Shown here: positions 1 to 20,932 of the stretch, one piece after another | Layout of the letters: the number at the start of each line of letters is the position of its first letter | Numbering within the stretch: the stretch's first letter is position 1 | Source of the DNA: Acanthaster planci | Lineage: Eukaryota > Echinodermata > Asteroidea > Valvatida > Acanthasteridae | Direction: 5' to 3' | DNA: 20,932 bases | Assembly: GCF_001949145.1 (NCBI RefSeq) | Contig: NW_019091843.1 | Span: forward strand, 1 to 20,932 | The notes under the pieces: model-generated | Databases searched by the model: none | Seen by the model: only the letters and a program-made list of their open reading frames with translations | What the model was told of the DNA's origin: nothing | Position numbers and translations under genes: made by a program

Positions 1-15770
<15,770 letters not shown>

Positions 15771-16110
15771 GTTAATTCCTAAAGTCGAATGATGCATAGT
15801 TAACGACCAATCCTATTACTTCATGGACAGGGATGTAAGAAGACACGTTTCCTCAACATTTGGATTTTCTCTCCTAGTTTTAAAGTATTAATGCTGTTTA
15901 TTGTAAGTATGCTTTTCGTTTGTTTGTGACATCGGAATGCGTTTAAACCAGGCACTGTTTATCGTCTTGTAACATGAACGATCAAATCATGGTTCAAATC
16001 AAACAGGCTTGTAAGAGAGTTAAATTGTGCTATAATAAATACATGTTGATTAGAGACCAAATAAATTTCGCGGTACGGAAAATAAGGGTTAGGACAGGAT
16101 AACAAATAAA
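15771..16110 (+). terminator. Gene 1 3' UTR with candidate polyadenylation signals
   Basis: AATAAA hexamers lie at 16034-16039, 16060-16065 and 16105-16110, about 265-340 bases after the stop. AT-rich DNA yields such hexamers by chance, so the true 3' end is unknown. Confidence 0.4.
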
Positions 16111-19100
16111 ATGTAATCCTGCGTCCCCAATTTACCGTCAATTTTGAACAGTGACAGGATCTGTGGTTAAACGTTACTTTTAATTCTTCCCGAATTCAAT
16201 ATTGAAACATTGTTTTCGCGGGGTAAGGTTTGTAAGAGTTTTTTCACACTGACATTGTGAACGTAAACTTTTTCCTCAATTCATAAGTCAATGTACATTT
16301 AATGACTGTCTATTTTCTAGTGAAGGAAGATACAGACAGGGAACTGTTTGAAAAGTCTGTTCACATTGACACCTTTATTATATATGACAAGCTGAAAAAT
16401 CTACACATCTCATGACAAGCAACAAAACGAATTCTGCTGAACGAACAGCCAAAGCTGATGTAATAAGTTTGCCTTCAAGGGCACATTGTCACGCGTGTTG
16501 TAACCCTCATTATGTTGCTGTACAAACTCAGACAAAAATGGTTTAAGGAGAGTTAAAATTCAGCCACTCAGTTGTTTTAATTTCTGCTGCTGTATTTCTT
16601 TCTTTGATGTAATTTGTCTTTGTTTCAGTAGTGAAAACGGTAATGTACTACTATACCGTTGCACATGAATGTATTTGTGTCATTTGATTTACAACGCTTG
16701 TTCAAACTTAAGGCTATATATGGTGCGTGCATGTCAACGATGCGTGCATGGGTTACGGTATTTATACCTTTTATTTTATATCCAAAAACTTGATAAATTT
16801 TAGAGGATGTCGCATAATTTTATTTTCTTTAACTGTTTGATCTATTCAGTGAAGCCGAATTTAATTATTTCACGTGTCACATACAATCAATTGTATATAT
16901 TTGCATGTTTCTCGTGGTACAACGATAAAGGTGTATATCATTTAAATTATCATTCACAAAATGCAGGTTTTTTATTATTTTAGATTCAGGTGTATTTTTA
17001 TCGCCATCGTATTGTAAGTATACTAACTTCTGTTTCGCTGAAATTAGCATTTGAATAGACCAACTTATATCGAAAATGTCATAATGCTTTGATTCGAGTT
17101 TTAATGTTGAAGCATTGGTATTTCCATATCTTCCTTATTATTATGAGTATGAAGTGTTTTGTTGGGGTTATACGCACATGTATTAACGTAACAAATTTGA
17201 CGAAGCACACTTATGTACTTAAATGAGTCACTAGCAATGCAAAGAGCGATTTATGGTTGCGTCCGTCGTTTTTCCAAAAATGTCTGTCACTTGATAAGCC
17301 TAGCAGTAACACGTTTATTTGAATTACTAAAGATATTGTTTAACAATACAAATATGGAACTGACATTTTGAAAACGTTCACACTGAGGGCTTCATTAAGA
17401 TGAAATAGATTCTGCTCATAACGTATAGGAACAATCTGAAATAATTTTCATGCATTTAAAAAAAAAGATATAACAGAACAAAACAAAACGGCTTGAGTAA
17501 CAGCCCTTTTTTAACAACATCTTTTGAAATTCTGAGACAGAGTTAATATAATTGTGTAAGAGGGCGCTATAATTTCAGCAGCCTCTCTTTTCATGTTTTC
17601 AGCTGTTTGTTGTTTCTTTTCAGCAATGAAAGATTTGTATCATAATTTCCTGCTATTGTTTGTCCAACCTACACAGATTTGTAACCTTGATACGTCAACA
17701 ATGCTTGTATCGGTTGTGTTTCTTATTTAATTACAAGCCAACATTTGACAGACTGTTTGACGGACTGTTACATACTTTTATTCCTATTTGAACTGTTGCT
17801 ATACAGGGTCAGAGAATGAAAACCTAGTCAAGTGTTACAAACGGTTAAACCTAGAAAATGTAAAACTGAGTTTCCTGTGGTATACTAAGGCAATGTCAAA
17901 AATGCACAACGGCCAACTTGTCATTTATAAAAGGCTTTTACATTTTTTTAGAAAGGTAAGTGGGTACTCACTCTTGGCTTGCTTAAAGTTGCGTTTGAAT
18001 AAAAGAGACATTCTCACAATTTTGCTTGTTCCAACACCTCGTGTTATTTATTTACTGGCTACTTGAATTTAAAAGTTAAAAAAAAATTTGTTTTAAGTTC
18101 TTTCAGAAACTATGGCATTATGCAACAAGGAGGGATTGGGTGGCTTTTTTTTGGGGGGGGGGGGTAATGTAATCAAAATGCACGGAACGAACCAACTTTT
18201 CCCTGCATGTTAAGAAATATCGAAGTGGTTCATTTTTCACAATACTGCAGGTGAGAGTAGTGTGTATCGATCATCGATACACACTTGCAGATTGACAATC
18301 TGAGAGTCCGGCACATGTCGGTCCGCGTGAGTATCGGTTAAGCGTTGCTTTTGGTTCCTTTTTAAGGATCTAATCCCAAAAGCATTGTTTACTTCGTGAA
18401 TCTGAACACCGGCCATGATGAAATTTCTACAGGTAAATTGCAAAAAAAATTGTATGGCGCACTGAGCTTCAATAAAGCGTTTCTAAAGTGAGCCTTAATG
18501 TTTGATGCCATTGTTTAAGGTTCAGTAGTAAGTCTGGGTCCTCGTTTTTGGCCCTACGCCCACTGCATTTGTGGCTATTGGCATAGTCTAGTGGGTAATT
18601 CACAAAATGTGTTATGAATATGCAAGAGTAGTGCTGTTTTTCGGCGGTGTGGCGAAAAGGCAAAAGATTGTTAAAGGGATGTCTGTGGGATTACTGGGGT
18701 TTATGACAAGAGAGCGGTTCAATCACTTTTGGGCATGACTGGCAAGCGCGAGCCAAAGTTTAGACCGGTCAGGCACCTGCCTGCAGTCTATCACTGCAAA
18801 GGGTGCATTTCACCAGATCGTTGTATTTCTACGCGCGAACTCATTAATATTTTGTGACCCTGTGGGGTTTTACAATAAGATAACCTCTTCCCGAAAGTCA
18901 ACAGGCGGCGCTATTTCGGTCTGATTTTTCTCTGTTTTCTATGGGCGCGTATTTGGTGTAGTATATCATGTGCGAGCATAGCTCGGCGGTCCAGTCACGC
19001 ATCAGTAAACACGAATCCAACTTTACATTTGAACTTAGTGGGCTTGCCCTAATGAAATCGTTCTTGTCAAATCATTTGCTCACTGGAATGTTGAAAACGA

Positions 19101-19200
19101 AAGATGACCATGATAGAGAAGACTGTAAAGTTGGTTTCTCCGTACTAAGTGGTCTCCTTTATTAGGCTTTAAAGCGTTGGAATATCTCTTATCTTTAAAA
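16111..19200. other. Intergenic region between gene 1 and gene 2
   Basis: This is about 3 kb of AT-rich DNA. Short open frames on both strands (for example 17788-18066) have no family features or splice context. Visible structures are a T8G12 run at 18145-18164 and a 27-bp palindrome at 18259-18285. No tRNA or other RNA gene was recognised. Confidence 0.55.
18259..18285. repeat. Perfect 13-1-13 inverted repeat
   Basis: The arm agtgtgtatcgat is followed by one C and its exact reverse complement. It lies about 1 kb upstream of the gene 2 start. It could form a cruciform or be a symmetric protein site; no function is known. Confidence 0.7.
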
Positions 19201-19290
19201 ATAATCGAAAGCGGAAGTAAAATGTTTTGCCCCAGCGCTGGTGACGTATGTGTGTGACAAGTAGCTTCCGGGTTTTGTGGACGTCTCGCC
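19201..19290 (+). promoter_or_regulatory. Putative proximal promoter / 5' UTR of gene 2 with ETS-like sites
   Basis: Two ETS-core sequences lie just upstream of the ATG: gcggaagt at 19211-19218 (+) and gcttccggg at 19264-19272, read as cccggaagc on the minus strand. A gtgacgta CRE-like site lies at 19241-19248. No TATA box is evident. ETS sites are established in vertebrate Tie promoters; function here is inference. Confidence 0.4.
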
Positions 19291-19348
19291 ATGGAGGATT
19301 TTGTTCGCTGTCTTCTGATTATCCTTTCTTTAATTTTGAATGTCACAG
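19291..19348 (+). CDS. Gene 2 exon 1: signal peptide
   Basis: The ATG sits in a strong context (gccATGg). It encodes MEDFVRCLLIILSLILNVT plus one base, a typical signal peptide with hydrophobic core LLIILSLIL. No GT donor fits; the exon is best ended at cacag|gcaagc, a GC donor. This gives the phase-1 join required by the next exon. Without splicing, the frame reaches TAA at 19366. Confidence 0.75.
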
Positions 19349-20730
19349 GCAAGCAAAACCAGACTTAAGACTTAATTTGTGGGTAAGATTTCCATTTACG
19401 GACATCACAAATCTTTCCTTGCCGTGGTTTAATAGCAAGCAAAAAGTAATAACTTGTCCTTAAAAGTCAAATTTGGAACGGAAAGTATTGAAGCCTTTAT
19501 TAAAAACACTTGTAATTTTCTGGCTAGTCACATAGGTTTGTGCAGAGGATGTAAAGTGATGTCCGTGTTTGGAACTCATTGGAACCAATTTTCGTGTGGC
19601 TTTTACAGATCCAAGCCTGGTCCAAAACTTGTAAATAACACCAAATGATGCTGGAAACAAAATGAAATGACTGATGTCAATATAATAAAAGTTCTACTTT
19701 TAGTAGGCGATCGTACTCAAAATATCGACTTAAAAGTCACAATTTTGCACAGGTTTGGTGGCAGTGGGTGGAAAAGATTTACTTTTGCAAAACACATGTA
19801 TATATACTTGTCTGGGACAGAGTGAGGACTTTTGTTTGATTCCCCAAACAGGTGATATGGTCCATCTAACAATGGTCACACCCACACCTTATGGGGCGGG
19901 GTCTTCAGCAAGCATCAGCTGCTTCCGTAGCAGCCCTGATGCTGGAGTTGCCTTGAGCTTTGGTAGACCATTCCAAATAGGTCTCCCAGGATCTACAGTA
20001 CAAACCTCAACCACCCTCCCAGATGGCAGTACACAATCAGTGAATGGACAAACAGTCACACAGGATCTGACCTCCAGTAATGATGCCACCGGATTGTTTT
20101 ATTGTGAAGGTTCAAACAGAGGCCTAACAACCAGAGTGTACAGCATCGTCCACAGTATTCGCAGTAAGTACATCCATAAATGCTTCTATAGTTTGAAGCC
20201 CTGCACACGTACTTTAAAATAAGAGTTAATACAAGATCCTTCTTGAAACAAGGGGAGAAAAATGTAGGTCCTACATACCTATATCCATTGTTTTCCATTC
20301 CTGATTAATGCATAAGGTCGCTGTTCCTCAGAAGAATTCTTCCCCCATTCAGTTTGAAAGGAAATCACTGTCCTTGTTTTCACTTTTGTCTATTCTTGGG
20401 AGACATAAACATATGCAGTTTTTGCAGTGAAATCTTCAATAACTTTTCAATTTTCCTTAGGGAAATTTGAACCAACTGATGGGCAGGTGACAAGAACAAT
20501 AATGACAGGAGATGATGTGACTCTGTCAGTCGTCAAAGTCAACTCTGATAGCTCTCCTTTTTGGCGGCGTACAAGAAACGGAATTATTGGTTTGAATCTA
20601 ACTAATCAATATCAGCTTGATTTCGTCATGTCTTCTGCTGACGCAGTCCATGGGGACTTGTATACTGTCATTGGCATTGGTGTTACTCTCATGGACAATC
20701 ATTTCAGCATGATTAGACTCATCGTCAGAG
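19291..20730 (+). CDS. Tie-like receptor gene 2 (5' part, continues beyond window)
   Basis: The exons are 19291-19348, 19852-20163 and 20461-20730, all joined in phase 1. Together they encode a signal peptide and two Ig-like domains of a second Tie-family receptor, about 213 residues so far. The Ig1 ending (FYCEGSNRG..TRV) and the Ig2 start (F.P....VTRTIMTGDDVTLS) parallel the order in vertebrate TIE2. The Ig2 ending is the paralogue of the exon at 1-207. No EGF exon is reached before the window ends, so whether this gene keeps the whole receptor is unknown. It has the same strand as gene 1, and the stop of gene 1 and this start are about 3.5 kb apart: a tandem duplication. Confidence 0.82.
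19349..19851 (+). other. Intron 1 of gene 2 (GC-AG type)
   Basis: It begins gcaagc and ends aaacag. Nothing else was recognised within it. Confidence 0.6.
19852..20163 (+). CDS. Gene 2 exon 2: Ig-like domain 1
   Basis: The 312-nt exon is phase 1 at both ends, with donor A|gtaagt. The Ig cysteines are in ASISCFRSS and GLFYCEGSNRG, about 65 residues apart. FYCEG followed by a basic stretch matches the first Ig of TIE2. Confidence 0.83.
20461..20730 (+). CDS. Gene 2 exon 3: Ig-like domain 2
   Basis: The 270-nt exon is phase 1 at both ends, with acceptor ccttag and donor G|gtactt. It encodes FEPTDGQVTRTIMTGDDVTL, PFWRRTRNG, GDLY and DNHFSMIRLIVRG. The canonical Ig cysteines are absent, as in the gene 1 copy. 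Confidence 0.85.
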
Positions 20731-20932
20731 GTACTTTAAGTATACATTATTTCATGTGTGTGCCTTCCACCATTACTTTTACATTCAGAATTGAAGTGCA
20801 ATGGGAAGAGCACAGCAGAGCAAGGGGGGGGGCTTTGCTAAATGCACTTTGTTTTGTGTTTTAGAAAGGAAAGGACATGAAGGTAGTTGAAATTAGATGC
20901 GTTGAGCTTTTATCGAAGCCTGTGTTATGTTA
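20731..20932 (+). other. Start of gene 2 intron 3 (window end)
   Basis: It contains a nine-G run at 20824-20832. An open frame reads through from the exon but is intronic by comparison with gene 1. Confidence 0.55.

Noticed and set aside
17788-18066. 92-codon open frame in the intergenic region
   Set aside because: No domain, no splice context and composition like surrounding DNA; probably chance.
18962-19040. Possible tRNA-like segment (gcgagcatagctcgg)
   Set aside because: A short stem only; no cloverleaf, T-loop or A/B box pair could be placed.

Overview
The window looks like genomic DNA from an invertebrate deuterostome (echinoderm, hemichordate or cephalochordate; the sequence alone does not settle which). 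It is AT-rich, has short exons with GT-AG introns on the + strand, carries a DIRS-type retrotransposon, and repeats the palindrome TAGGCCTA. No bacterial-style genes, CRISPR arrays or operons are present.

Positions 1-15770 hold most of a Tie/TEK-family receptor tyrosine kinase gene (gene 1); its 5' end lies outside the window. The readable exons encode, in order: the end of a second Ig-like domain, three Tie-type EGF modules, a fourth Cys-rich module, an array of 37-codon EGF exons, two homologous exons that resemble HYR (hyalin repeat, Ig-like) domains, one fibronectin type III domain, a transmembrane helix, a juxtamembrane segment with three evenly spaced YExV motifs, and a complete kinase domain with a short tyrosine-containing tail. 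Splice phases join consistently if two damaged EGF exons (3893-3998 and 4114-4223) are skipped. That gives about 1091 codons inside the window.

Positions 15771-19290 are intergenic and AT-rich, with no recognisable gene. A second, paralogous gene (gene 2) starts at 19291 on the same strand. It has a signal-peptide exon, a first Ig exon and a second Ig exon, then runs off the window. Its second Ig exon aligns without gaps to the partial exon at 1-207, so this is a head-to-tail tandem pair and may be part of a larger array.

Three mobile or repeat features stand out. A 0.56-kb terminal-inverted-repeat element splits a duplicated half of the first EGF exon (841-1399). A fold-back element lies at 4359-4517. 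An internally deleted DIRS-type retrotransposon of about 2.74 kb (7216-9953) sits in the intron before the HYR-like exons; it keeps its inverted termini and the internal sequence complementary to both ends. Gene 1 shows ongoing turnover of its ectodomain exons (copies made, broken and skipped) around a conserved Tie kinase core.
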